Source of the DNA: Chitinophagaceae bacterium
Lineage (GTDB): Bacteria; Bacteroidota; Bacteroidia; Chitinophagales; Chitinophagaceae
NCBI GenBank assembly: GCA_003167015.1
Contig: PMUF01000153.1
Span: forward strand, 1,598-18,437
Direction of reading: 5' to 3'
DNA length: 16,840 bases
Part shown: in pieces, positions 1 through 7,207 of the stretch
Position numbering within the stretch: the stretch's first letter is position 1
How the letters are laid out: each line of letters opens with the position of its first letter
Notes under the pieces: model-generated
The model's input: the letters and a program-made list of their open reading frames with translations, nothing else
What the model was told of the DNA's origin: nothing
Databases searched by the model: none
Program-made: the position numbers and the translations under genes

Positions 1-1777
1 GCAGGATCGGCCGGGCCATCTGCGCAAAGACATTGAAATTATCGGTCTGCAGCTTCATCATGTCCGCCGGTGTGATGGAATTCATGGCATCGAGCTGGCG
101 GTTGATGATCAGCCCGCGATAGATGGGGAAATCACTGCCGAGATAATAGGGATAGGATGTGTCGGCAGGCTCCTGGTTGGCACTGCTGACGAAACCGCGA
201 TCGGGATCGATCATATAGGGATTCTCTTCCCCTTCGATCGGATGCTGCCACATATAACTGCTATCCTCCCCGGGCATGACGAATAATCCTTGCTCTTTCC
301 ATTTGGCCGGGAACTGCCCCTGCTGCCAGATCGCAATCTGCCCCGCCTTATCCGCGAAAGCAAAATTCTGTCCCGGCGTCTGAAAGGTGCTGATAGCCTG
401 CTTATAATCGTCATAATTGTGAATGGACTGGAGGTAATGGAAAGTCAGCAATTCATCGGAAGGATCTGCAGCCTTCCAGCGAACGGCATACGACCGGTCG
501 CTGGCGACGTCGGAGAAGCCCGTAAAGCCGGGGTCATACATCACCGGACCAAAGACGGTAGTAGCGACGGTATCATAGAAAGGTGCGGCGTCCCTGATCC
601 GGATCGTGTCGATCCGCTGGTCCGCGGTACGCCAGCGCCCGTTGAACCAATATTCATTGCGGCTATCGTCCTTGAATTTTATCGCATAGTAATCGCGTAC
701 ATCCCTTTCAGAATTGGTGATGCCCCAGGCGCAGCTGTCATTGAACCCGATGATGACGAAGGGAGCGCCGGGAAAGGAGACGCCGTATACATTATAGCCC
801 GGGGTATGGATCTGCATCTGGTACCAGATGGAAGGCAGGTTAGTGCTGAGGTGCGGATCGTTGCACAGAATGGGACGGCCGCTGAGTGTCTTCTTTCCGC
901 TGACAGCCCAGTTATTGCTGCCATTGCTCTTTTCCGGCTTGAGCTCTTCATCAGTGACGGTGCTGTTGCCGTTGTAATAAAGACTATCCGCAGTGGCAGG
1001 CGCCTTCGGCACAAAAGAGGGCGGCAGGAAACGCGTGCCCCTGGGGATAATGGGATCGAGGCTATCCTGGATCGTCGGGTACAGTTTGGCAAAATCCTCC
1101 TTGCTAAAGAAGCTCCTCGCATTGGTCATTTCGAAGTCGTTATCCCCGCCGGCCAGATCATAGGCCATGTATTTGATGAAAAGGGCGGTCTTGAGGTTGC
1201 TCCACGGTTCGGGCTGATAGTTCAATAACTTGTATTCCAGCGGCAGGGCACTGGCGCTTAGCTGTCCAATATAGGCGTTGACACCCGCCGTATACGCATC
1301 GCAATCTCTCTTAACGACACTGTCTTTTTCCATGGCGGCCAGCGCTGCCCTGGCGGCAGTCACCATTCCCAGCCGCCGCATACTGCGGTCATATTTCACA
1401 TAATTGTTATTCTCGCCCGGACCCAGGAATTCACTCAGCCTGCCCGCCGCCGCAAAAGTCTGGAATTCCATCTGCCATAGCCGAAACCGGGCATGCAGAT
1501 AGCCCTGGATATAACAGGCGTCGGTCTCGCTGGCAGCTTCTACATGCGGGATAAGGTATTCATCAAAATAGACCTCGCCCTTGCCTTGCAATCCCGATAA
1601 GGCGATCCTTTCATTGAATCCCTGCTTCAAAGGCTCGGCATTTTGCCAGAACCCATGCTGCGGGCTGAGAAATTGACCCAGCAGAGGAGTCTTTTTAAGA
1701 CTGCCCCAGGAAGTATTCAGGCAGATAATGAGTCCGGTGGTCAAAAGCAGGGAAAGCAGAAAGAGGACAATTCTCAT
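1..1777 (-). CDS. Penicillin acylase family protein (partial, C-terminus beyond left edge)
   Basis: N-terminal nucleophile hydrolase of the penicillin/acyl-homoserine-lactone acylase family, which cleaves amide bonds of acylated small molecules. The reading frame starts at the ATG at 1777-1775 and stays open to base 1, giving 592 visible residues; family members are usually about 750-850 residues, so the C-terminus is missing. Residues 4-20 are a hydrophobic segment that acts as signal peptide or membrane anchor, so the enzyme should be periplasmic. The motif HARFRLWQME near residues 110-120 is typical of the A-chain. The sequence GSNNWAVSG contains the expected autocatalytic cleavage site, with the nucleophile Ser287 at 917-919 (Gly|Ser-Asn-Asn-Trp), which would become the first residue of the B-chain. 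The substrate cannot be read from sequence. It lies 159 bp downstream of the BioF-like gene on the same strand, with a possible weak terminator between. Family assignment is firm; specificity is open. Confidence 0.93.
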   Translation of the reverse strand, partial: MRIVLFLLSLLLTTGLIICLNTSWGSLKKTPLLGQFLSPQHGFWQNAEPLKQGFNERIALSGLQGKGEVYFDEYLIPHVEAASETDACYIQGYLHARFRLWQMEFQTFAAAGRLSEFLGPGENNNYVKYDRSMRRLGMVTAARAALAAMEKDSVVKRDCDAYTAGVNAYIGQLSASALPLEYKLLNYQPEPWSNLKTALFIKYMAYDLAGGDNDFEMTNARSFFSKEDFAKLYPTIQDSLDPIIPRGTRFLPPSFVPKAPATADSLYYNGNSTVTDEELKPEKSNGSNNWAVSGKKTLSGRPILCNDPHLSTNLPSIWYQMQIHTPGYNVYGVSFPGAPFVIIGFNDSCAWGITNSERDVRDYYAIKFKDDSRNEYWFNGRWRTADQRIDTIRIRDAAPFYDTVATTVFGPVMYDPGFTGFSDVASDRSYAVRWKAADPSDELLTFHYLQSIHNYDDYKQAISTFQTPGQNFAFADKAGQIAIWQQGQFPAKWKEQGLFVMPGEDSSYMWQHPIEGEENPYMIDPDRGFVSSANQEPADTSYPYYLGSDFPIYRGLIINRQLDAMNSITPADMMKLQTDNFNVFAQMARPIL

Positions 1778-1815
1778 ACCAGTGCTGATTTGGGTGATGG
1801 TAAGTTAAAAGTATG

Positions 1816-1838
1816 AAAAAATACCACAAAATGGTATT
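1816..1838 (-). terminator. Possible weak intrinsic terminator after the BioF-like gene
   Basis: A perfect inverted repeat with 7-base arms AATACCA / TGGTATT and a 5-base loop lies at 1820-1838. Read on the minus strand the hairpin runs straight into a short U tract (the A run at 1816-1821). It is placed to end transcripts of the BioF-like gene about 100 bp after its stop codon and ahead of the acylase gene. Only two of the seven pairs are G-C, so it would be weak; it could instead be an operator for the acylase gene. Confidence 0.35.
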
Positions 1839-1927
1839 GTCAGTCTGCGCGCTTTGGGCCAGCTTTGCAGCAGAGGATTGAACGTACTCTTTTATTCAAT
1901 GTAGTTCAGGTGGTTCAGATAGATGAC

Positions 1928-1959
1928 AAGCCGGTCTCAGGGTTGAGCCGGCTTTTTTT
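1928..1959 (+). terminator. Hairpin with plus-strand U tract, overlapping the BioF-like stop codon
   Basis: The arms AAGCCGG (1928-1934) and CCGGCTT (1948-1954) enclose a second stem CTCA/TGAG (1936-1939 with 1944-1947), with one bulged T at 1935. On the plus strand the hairpin is followed by a run of seven T (1953-1959), the form of an intrinsic terminator. No plus-strand gene precedes it. On the minus strand, the sense of the neighbouring genes, there is no U tract, and the stop codon of the BioF-like gene (1937-1939) lies inside the stem. It may end a non-coding or antisense plus-strand transcript, or be a relic of older sequence. Confidence 0.45.
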
Positions 1960-3067
1960 GCAAAAGCGCCGTTAACCTGTCGATCTCATCGGGCGTATTG
2001 AAGGAATGGATGACGATGCGGAGACGCTCGCCGCCCTTGGGCACAGTAGGATACAAGATCGGCCGGATATCCAGCCCCGCCTCTTGCAGGCTTTCGGCCA
2101 GCGCACGGACTTCGGCATTACCGGGCACGATGACTACCTGGATAGGAGTACTGCTGTGCAGCCGCTCGTAACCGATAGGAGCCTGTTGAAAACGGTCGAT
2201 CAATTGCTGCAGCCGCCGCCGCTCGTCGTGCAGGTGCGGGAACAATTCATACGCGCGGGCTATAGCACGGACGCTCACCGGCGGCAGAGCGGTTGTGTAG
2301 ATCAGCGGGCGGCTGAAATTGATTAAAAATTGGCGCAGCCGCTCGCTTCCCAGCACGATAGCCCCATGGCAGCCTACCGCCTTTCCAAATGTATGGATAC
2401 GCGCAAAGCATTCACGCTGTAACCCGAGTGCCTGAGCCAGTCCCTCTCCCGCCTTCCCGATCACCCCCGTCGCATGCGCTTCATCCAGGACACAATGCGC
2501 ACCATAAAACCGGCATAACCCCAGGATCGCCTCCAGCGGCGCCAGGTCCCCATCCATCGAAAAGACCGATTCGGTGACGATAAAGACCCGTGATTTGGCA
2601 TCGGCCCCACGTACCGCCCGGAGCCGCCGTTCCAGGTCATCACAATCATTGTGGGAAAAGGAATGGGACTGCGCAAAAGACAGCCGGATGCCGTCCCGGA
2701 TCGAAGCATGGCTGAGCTGGTCATAAAGGATCGTGTCTCCCCGCTGTGGAACGCAGCTGAGCACTCCGAGGTTTGCATCATAACCCGAATTGAACAACAA
2801 TCCCGCCTCCGCCTGGTGGAAACCGGCCAACGCCCGCTCCGTCTCTTCAAGTAGTGGATAATTCCCCGCCAGCAACCGGGAACCCGTACTGCCATGCTCC
2901 AGGGCGTTTGACCCGATCAACCCGTTGGTCACGATCCCGAGATAATCATTGGAGCAAAAATCTGTTTTCCCTTCGGGCAGCCGCAACCGCCGAAACGCAT
3001 CCTGCGCGCGACGCTCGTCCAGCTTGCGATCGAGGAATTCATCCGGGTATAGCTTTTGTTCGTCCAA
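1937..3067 (-). CDS. bioF: BioF-type PLP-dependent acyltransferase (8-amino-7-oxononanoate synthase-like)
   Basis: Alpha-oxoamine synthase family enzyme that joins an amino acid to an acyl thioester with loss of CO2; the closest fit is 8-amino-7-oxononanoate synthase, an early step of biotin synthesis (alanine + pimeloyl thioester). At 376 residues it matches the family (about 380-400). Visible landmarks: CSNDYLG at 38-44, HGSTGSRLLAGN at 58-69, His120 expected to stack on the PLP ring, DEAHATGVIG at 195-204 with Asp195 and His198, and HTFGKAVG at 225-232 with Lys229 as the Schiff-base lysine. DEAHATG and HTFGKA resemble BioF more than glycine C-acetyltransferase or serine palmitoyltransferase. 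No other biotin gene is visible, so the gene name rests on similarity alone. It starts 36 bp after the amidohydrolase gene and may be cotranscribed with it. Confidence 0.87.
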   Translation of the reverse strand: MDEQKLYPDEFLDRKLDERRAQDAFRRLRLPEGKTDFCSNDYLGIVTNGLIGSNALEHGSTGSRLLAGNYPLLEETERALAGFHQAEAGLLFNSGYDANLGVLSCVPQRGDTILYDQLSHASIRDGIRLSFAQSHSFSHNDCDDLERRLRAVRGADAKSRVFIVTESVFSMDGDLAPLEAILGLCRFYGAHCVLDEAHATGVIGKAGEGLAQALGLQRECFARIHTFGKAVGCHGAIVLGSERLRQFLINFSRPLIYTTALPPVSVRAIARAYELFPHLHDERRRLQQLIDRFQQAPIGYERLHSSTPIQVVIVPGNAEVRALAESLQEAGLDIRPILYPTVPKGGERLRIVIHSFNTPDEIDRLTALLQKKPAQP

Positions 3068-3103
3068 TAGCCTGAATTTCCGGCAAACGTACAGAAATCC
3101 ATC

Positions 3104-4414
3104 CTATTTGACCACCACCTTTCCGTCTTTCATTACGAAATGCACATGCAGAATAGCATCGATATTTTTATCCAGGTCCCTGTCCACCGCGATGATATCT
3201 GCCAAATAACCGGGTTTCAGCACGCCGACCCTATCAGCCCAGTTCAATTGCCGGCTTGCGTTGATAGTAGCGAATTGCAGCACCTGCGCGATCGGGACGC
3301 CGGACTCGTGGTAGCCGATCAGGGTCCTTTTGGACGGTTCCGCAAAGGGCATTTTGAAATCGACATAGTCATCGGAACCCGCGACGATGGTCACTCCTTT
3401 TTGGATGGCTCGCCGCAAACGATCCCCCAAATGCCTGCGGTAGGCCATTATCTCGGCGATCATCGATTTCGGATCCTCCGGGCTTGCCAGTTTCGCATAT
3501 TGGGTGAAAGTAACGCTGTCACCGTCCGTAGGCACCAACACCACCCCTTTTTTCGCCATCAGCTCGAGCGTCGAGTCTGCGACGTCATAGCCGTGCTCTA
3601 TGCCGTCCACCCCTGCTACCACCGCGTTGTAAACCGCCTGGTTGTCCGTCGCATGAGCCGTCACCCTGCGGTGTAACCGATGCGCTTCCCTGACGATCGC
3701 CTGCATCTCCTCTATGCTCAGACTGGTATTGTTGGGAGTATTGTTGGAATAGATCTTGATGACATCCGCGCCCTGTGTAACGTTTTCCCTGACGGCTTGA
3801 ACGCCATCATCGGGACTCTTGATAATCCGGTATTCGTCGTTAACGATCGGCTGGTATTTATAGATCAATCCGGGCAGCTGGCCTCCCTGGGAGCTTAAGC
3901 CTTTTCCGGCACAACGCATCCTCGGACCGATGACCAACCCTTCATGAATGGCTCTCCGCAGGGCGATGTCGGCAAACTCTCCCGAATTGCCCAGGTCCTG
4001 CACGGACGTGATTCCTGCTTCGACATACGCCCGCGCCCTTGCTGCTCCATAGATCGCCCGATAGGCATCCCCGTCCAACATCAACGTCCGGACCATATCC
4101 AGCCCGCTGAACTCGTTTTGCGGATAAACTATCTCCCTATTCAGCAAATGGGTATGGGCGTCGATGAGTCCCGGCAAAACGGTGTATTCCGAAAGATCGA
4201 TGAGCTGGTAATCCTTTTGTTCTTGTTGGCTCACGTCTTTCGAGGACTTGACGGCGGCGATCTTGTTGTCATTTACGAGGATCGCCATCCCATCCCTGAA
4301 CTGCCCGGTTTCACTGTCGAACAAACTACCTGCCCTGATCAGGTAGTTGCCATTCGTCTGCGCAAGAATGAAATGGCAGGGTGTCATAAGGAGGAATAGA
4401 AGGATGTTTCTCAT
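3104..4414 (-). CDS. Exported metal-dependent amidohydrolase (imidazolonepropionase/prolidase-like)
   Basis: Amidohydrolase-superfamily hydrolase of 436 residues, of the secreted imidazolonepropionase-like or Xaa-Pro dipeptidase-like group. Residues 1-18 form a signal peptide ending at an FILAQ cleavage site, so it is exported to the periplasm. The metal ligands are all visible: DAHTH at 85-89 (His87, His89), the bridging lysine in VIKIYS (Lys220), TAHA (His254), IEHG (His274) and GSDD (Asp348). The C-terminal GVLKPGYLADIIAVD segment is the usual small beta-sandwich that follows the barrel. The sequence does not settle the substrate: members act on dipeptides containing proline, carboxypeptidase-type substrates or cyclic amides. 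It is the first gene of a minus-strand group with the BioF-like gene and the acylase, and diverges from the miaE-like gene across 89 bp. Confidence 0.92.
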   Translation of the reverse strand: MRNILLFLLMTPCHFILAQTNGNYLIRAGSLFDSETGQFRDGMAILVNDNKIAAVKSSKDVSQQEQKDYQLIDLSEYTVLPGLIDAHTHLLNREIVYPQNEFSGLDMVRTLMLDGDAYRAIYGAARARAYVEAGITSVQDLGNSGEFADIALRRAIHEGLVIGPRMRCAGKGLSSQGGQLPGLIYKYQPIVNDEYRIIKSPDDGVQAVRENVTQGADVIKIYSNNTPNNTSLSIEEMQAIVREAHRLHRRVTAHATDNQAVYNAVVAGVDGIEHGYDVADSTLELMAKKGVVLVPTDGDSVTFTQYAKLASPEDPKSMIAEIMAYRRHLGDRLRRAIQKGVTIVAGSDDYVDFKMPFAEPSKRTLIGYHESGVPIAQVLQFATINASRQLNWADRVGVLKPGYLADIIAVDRDLDKNIDAILHVHFVMKDGKVVVK

Positions 4415-4448
4415 AAATTACAATTTTGCCGTTTGGATTCGGGATCAA

Positions 4449-4479
4449 TTGCAGTTCCCCAATTTAATCAATAACTTTG
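4449..4479 (+). promoter_or_regulatory. Bacteroidota-type promoter for the miaE-like gene
   Basis: TAACTTTG at 4472-4479 fits the Bacteroidota -7 consensus TAnnTTTG, and a TTG at 4449-4451 lies exactly 20 bases upstream, matching the -33 element and its usual 19-21 bp spacing. Transcription would start a few bases after 4479, leaving a leader of roughly 20 nt before the ATG at 4504. It is the best-formed promoter in the window. Confidence 0.72.
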
Positions 4480-4503
4480 TGTCGATCCAGGTAATTTTAC
4501 GAC

Positions 4504-5109
4504 ATGGAAACATCCGCCACAAAGAATATCCTCGGCCTTCAACTGCCGACAGATCCGCGCTGGGTAGACCTGGCCAGCCTCTCGCTGGAAGCTATCCTCA
4601 CGGACCATGCGTGGTGCGAACAGAAGGCCGCTACCAGCTGTATTTCCCTGATCACAAGATATTCTGCCCGGGAACGGCTTGTACAGGAACTATCTCCTCT
4701 CGTCACCGAAGAATGGGGACACTTCAGGCTGGTGCTGGCGGAATTGCAAAAAAGAGGGCTGCGATTGGGCCGCCAGCGGAAGGATGTCTATGTTAACCAG
4801 TTGATGGCCTTCGAACAGAAGGGCGGCAGCGAAGAAGAACGCTTCCTGGACCGGCTGCTGATCTTCGCGTTGATCGAAGCCCGGAGCTGTGAGCGCTTCA
4901 AACGGCTCAGCGAAGGACTGGAAGACGCTTACCTGCGACAGTTCTATCGCAGGTTCATGGACAGCGAGGCGGGCCACTACCACCTCTTCATCGAGCTGGC
5001 CACGGCTTATATCGACAAAGATACCGTCCGCCGCAGGTGGAAAGAATGGCTGGAATATGAGGCCGGCGTTATGGAGTCAATGGAAGTCAGAGGAGACCGG
5101 ATCCATTAA
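4504..5109 (+). CDS. miaE: tRNA-(ms2io6A37) hydroxylase family protein (MiaE-like)
   Basis: Non-haem diiron monooxygenase related to MiaE, which hydroxylates the isopentenyl group of 2-methylthio-N6-isopentenyladenosine at position 37 of tRNAs, next to the anticodon. At 201 residues it has family length. The N-terminal block DPRW...ILTDHAWCEQKAA (residues 17-42) is highly characteristic. The four-helix-bundle iron ligands can be placed: Glu39 in CEQKA, Glu70 and His73 in EEWGH, Glu125 in the LIEARSCERF helix, and Glu155 and His158 in SEAGHYH. It is transcribed alone, convergent with the antitoxin-like gene (20 bp between the stop codons), and has its own promoter. Activity presumes that miaA and miaB exist elsewhere in the genome. 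No alternative start fits better than the ATG at 4504. Confidence 0.92.
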   Translation: METSATKNILGLQLPTDPRWVDLASLSLEAILTDHAWCEQKAATSCISLITRYSARERLVQELSPLVTEEWGHFRLVLAELQKRGLRLGRQRKDVYVNQLMAFEQKGGSEEERFLDRLLIFALIEARSCERFKRLSEGLEDAYLRQFYRRFMDSEAGHYHLFIELATAYIDKDTVRRRWKEWLEYEAGVMESMEVRGDRIH

Positions 5110-5129
5110 ATCATTGATGCCCTGAAAAA

Positions 5130-5393
5130 TTATCCGGCAGATTCACAGGCTTTGATGGCGGCCTTAAACTGACTATCCCAGGCAGATATATCTATATTCG
5201 CATCTTTTTTTGATGGTACCGGTTTGGGAAGTACCGGGGAAATGAGTATACCGGTATCGGATAGACTAACTTCAACTTCACTCCCTTCGACTAAGTTAAG
5301 TTCCGAGAGCATTTTCCCGGATAATATCACGCCCTTCGAATTACCCATCTTTTGAATGGATGTCCTGATCGTAAACTGAACGCCCTCTATCAT
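5130..5393 (-). CDS. MazE/AbrB-type antitoxin-like DNA-binding protein (orphan)
   Basis: Small protein of 87 residues with a SpoVT-AbrB/MazE swapped-hairpin fold over about residues 8-53: IQKMGNSKGVILSGKML followed by LNLVEGSEVEVSLSDTG, the KxGNSxGV...L...GxxVEV pattern of MazE antitoxins. The tail (54-87) is charged and ends in an amphipathic stretch, where antitoxins of this type usually bind their toxin. In a normal module a MazF/PemK toxin gene follows at once; here the next gene downstream is the convergent miaE-like gene 20 bp away, and no toxin-sized frame lies on either side. It may be a relic, an orphan that counters a toxin elsewhere, or a plain regulator. Upstream DNA is markedly AT-rich compared with the neighbours, which fits later acquisition. 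The ATG at 5393 is the only reasonable start. Confidence 0.78.
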   Translation of the reverse strand: MIEGVQFTIRTSIQKMGNSKGVILSGKMLSELNLVEGSEVEVSLSDTGILISPVLPKPVPSKKDANIDISAWDSQFKAAIKACESAG

Positions 5394-5412
5394 ATCAATT
5401 TGATTTAAAGTA

Positions 5413-5444
5413 TAAAGTTATAATTTTTATATTGGTTAGAACAA
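5413..5444 (-). promoter_or_regulatory. Candidate promoter for the antitoxin-like gene
   Basis: On the minus strand TAACTTTA (5413-5420) differs from the TAnnTTTG consensus only at the last base, and a TTG (5442-5444) lies 21 bases upstream. The element sits in the AT-rich gap between the glycosylase and the antitoxin-like gene and would give a leader of roughly 15 nt. The AT bias makes chance matches likelier, so this is tentative; read-through from the upstream genes is the alternative. Confidence 0.4.
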
Positions 5445-5454
5445 TTTATATATC

Positions 5455-6150
5455 CTATAACATATTGATTTTTAGCTTTTTAACATATAATTCAATATAA
5501 TCTTTGATCTTTTTACGGCGATATTGCATGATCCAGCGCGGATGTGGCAACGGGACGATGGTCTTAAAGAACCCATGGCTGTCATTGATCCGGCTGAAAT
5601 ACCTGTAGTTCTCCCCCTCCCCCAGACAAAAGCACGTCTCAGTCGTCGGCATCGTTTTTAGCTGCCGGCGGATACACGCCAACACAAATGGTTCGATATC
5701 CCGCATCAGTTCCTTATCATCATAATAATTCAGATTTTTGCCATGCCGTACATAACCCAACGGTGATAGGGCCGTAATATAATAATGCCCGTAAAATGCC
5801 TCTACTCCGCCATATCCCCCGATCATTTCATATACGAACTGGGAAGATAGCTCTGCCTGCCGCTTCAAATCGTTGGGAATCCCGCATTTATCCGCCAGCC
5901 GGATAGGGTCGGTAAAGGGTATGCCCGTTACGCCACCGCCGAAACGCCCCGGATTGATGCCGAAGATATACGTACGGGGCCGGCTGTCGGCATAGAATTT
6001 TTCGTAGAACCGGCTGGCCAGTTCCCAGGCGGCGGGATCCTTATAAGGGTTCATGATCGAGATACCCTCCCCTAAAGCAAAACGGGGCTGCAGATGGCGA
6101 TAAAAATGCAGGATGGCGGCGGACTGGGTTTCGAATGTATCAGACATCAT
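5455..6150 (-). CDS. SMUG2-like uracil-DNA glycosylase family protein
   Basis: Single-domain protein of 231 residues of the uracil-DNA glycosylase superfamily, close to SMUG1/SMUG2; such enzymes cut deaminated bases (uracil and related lesions) from DNA to start base-excision repair. Motif 1, INPGRFGGGVTGIPFTDP (65-82), corresponds to the SMUG-type NPGPxGMxxTGVPF motif and carries the conserved Asn66. Motif 2, PLPHPRWIMQYRRK (200-213), matches the HPSP-type intercalation loop with His203. Several Bacteroidota carry this variant, often annotated DUF4918 or SMUG2. It lies 8 bp downstream of the GSCFA gene and is almost surely cotranscribed. Two adjacent Met codons open the frame (6150 and 6147) and the choice is not decided by sequence. 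The basic tail KKIKDYIELYVKKLKINML extends into AT-rich DNA. Confidence 0.85.
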   Translation of the reverse strand: MMSDTFETQSAAILHFYRHLQPRFALGEGISIMNPYKDPAAWELASRFYEKFYADSRPRTYIFGINPGRFGGGVTGIPFTDPIRLADKCGIPNDLKRQAELSSQFVYEMIGGYGGVEAFYGHYYITALSPLGYVRHGKNLNYYDDKELMRDIEPFVLACIRRQLKTMPTTETCFCLGEGENYRYFSRINDSHGFFKTIVPLPHPRWIMQYRRKKIKDYIELYVKKLKINML

Positions 6151-6158
6151 AATAGATT

Positions 6159-7178
6159 TTAGTCCGTTCCACCGGAAAAATACGCCAGTTCTTCCGCGAG
6201 ATCGAGAAAAGGATGCTGCTTTGCCAGTTCAGCCGTCTTCTGCCGGTAATCCTCCAGGAAACGGCGGTGCGCCTGTGTGGAAGGTTGAAAAGGCTTGTGG
6301 CGGCGGGCGACGACGATCTTCTTCACTTCTTCCAGCAGCCGGCCGTCGGATTCGCCGATGCAATGCCCGACGAATTTCTCCAGCACATACGCGGTGGCCG
6401 CATAATTCGGATGGACCATATCAATGTCATAAAAACGATAGTCGCGCAACACGTCGACAACCAACTCATACGCAGGAAAATAAAACAACCGGTCGAATTT
6501 GCCGACCAGGTGATGAACGGATTCTATGAGGCGGCCCTTGCTGCGGTTATTTTCCACCACCCCATCCCGGATATGGCGCACCGGGCTGACGGTAAAGATC
6601 ACCCGTAGCCCCGGGTTGAAATAAAAAAGCTGGTGTAGACAATTGTCAAGCGCGGTATTGATCTCTTCGATGGTCATCAGGTGCTTATGAAAGGTTTGTC
6701 CCGGCGCACGGTGGCAATTGGCGACAAACGGGATATCGCTCGCGACGCCCCGTCGCCAGTCCGGTGGCGCCTGCTCGGATAGCCTGTAGGAAAAGGCGCT
6801 CCCCAGCGTGATGATCAGCCACCGGGTTTCCCGAAGAAACGCATGCGCCCTTTCCTGAGACGCATTGATCCCTTTCAAACATTCTGTCACATCGACATGC
6901 GAAAATATACTATGGTGCTGCCAGCTCTGCCATAGCTCGCCCGCAAACACCAGATCTTCTTCAGTATATCGCTGCGGCCGGATGTAGGAGATAAGACTGG
7001 AGGCAACGCTGGCCGGATCGAACAGTATCCCGTTGGGATTTTGCAGTGTATCGAATTTCCAGTCCCGCAGGGAATTACCGATATGCTCGGTAAAGCAGGA
7101 TCCTGTCAGCAGGATCTTGTCCCCATAACTAATGGGTTGCGGCAGTGAAGGAATGTTGATAGGCAGTTGGAATTCCAT
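6159..7178 (-). CDS. GSCFA domain-containing protein
   Basis: Protein of 339 residues of the GSCFA family (PF08885), which belongs to the SGNH/GDSL hydrolase clan. The name motif appears as GSCFT (26-30), with Ser27 the presumed nucleophile; next come NPNGILFDP (47-55), WLIITLGSAFSY (120-131), FTVSPVRHIRDG (195-206) and DMVHPNYAA (253-261), whose DxxH is the usual SGNH acid-histidine pair (Asp253, His256). There is no signal peptide, so it is probably cytoplasmic. The substrate is not known for the family; esterase or deacylase activity on carbohydrate or lipid is the usual guess. It sits between the HMG-CoA lyase gene (29 bp upstream) and the glycosylase gene (8 bp downstream) in a tight minus-strand group. 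Confidence 0.92.
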   Translation of the reverse strand: MEFQLPINIPSLPQPISYGDKILLTGSCFTEHIGNSLRDWKFDTLQNPNGILFDPASVASSLISYIRPQRYTEEDLVFAGELWQSWQHHSIFSHVDVTECLKGINASQERAHAFLRETRWLIITLGSAFSYRLSEQAPPDWRRGVASDIPFVANCHRAPGQTFHKHLMTIEEINTALDNCLHQLFYFNPGLRVIFTVSPVRHIRDGVVENNRSKGRLIESVHHLVGKFDRLFYFPAYELVVDVLRDYRFYDIDMVHPNYAATAYVLEKFVGHCIGESDGRLLEEVKKIVVARRHKPFQPSTQAHRRFLEDYRQKTAELAKQHPFLDLAEELAYFSGGTD

Positions 7179-7207
7179 TAGTTGATCATTTCATTGCTTC
7201 CGATGCA

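Noticed and set aside
290..1228. Long plus-strand open frame of 312 codons
   Set aside because: It lies fully inside the penicillin acylase gene on the other strand, which has clear family motifs including the nucleophile SNNW; the plus-strand product resembles nothing and is arginine/isoleucine-rich as expected of an antisense shadow.
1901..1959. Functional tRNA gene
   Set aside because: The D stem does not pair, no anticodon stem or acceptor stem can be drawn, and the T-loop consensus is missing; kept only as a possible relic.
1937..3067. Serine palmitoyltransferase or glycine C-acetyltransferase instead of BioF
   Set aside because: Bacteroidota sphingolipid enzymes belong to the same family, but the DEAHATG and HTFGKA motifs and the 376-residue length fit 8-amino-7-oxononanoate synthase better; not fully excluded.
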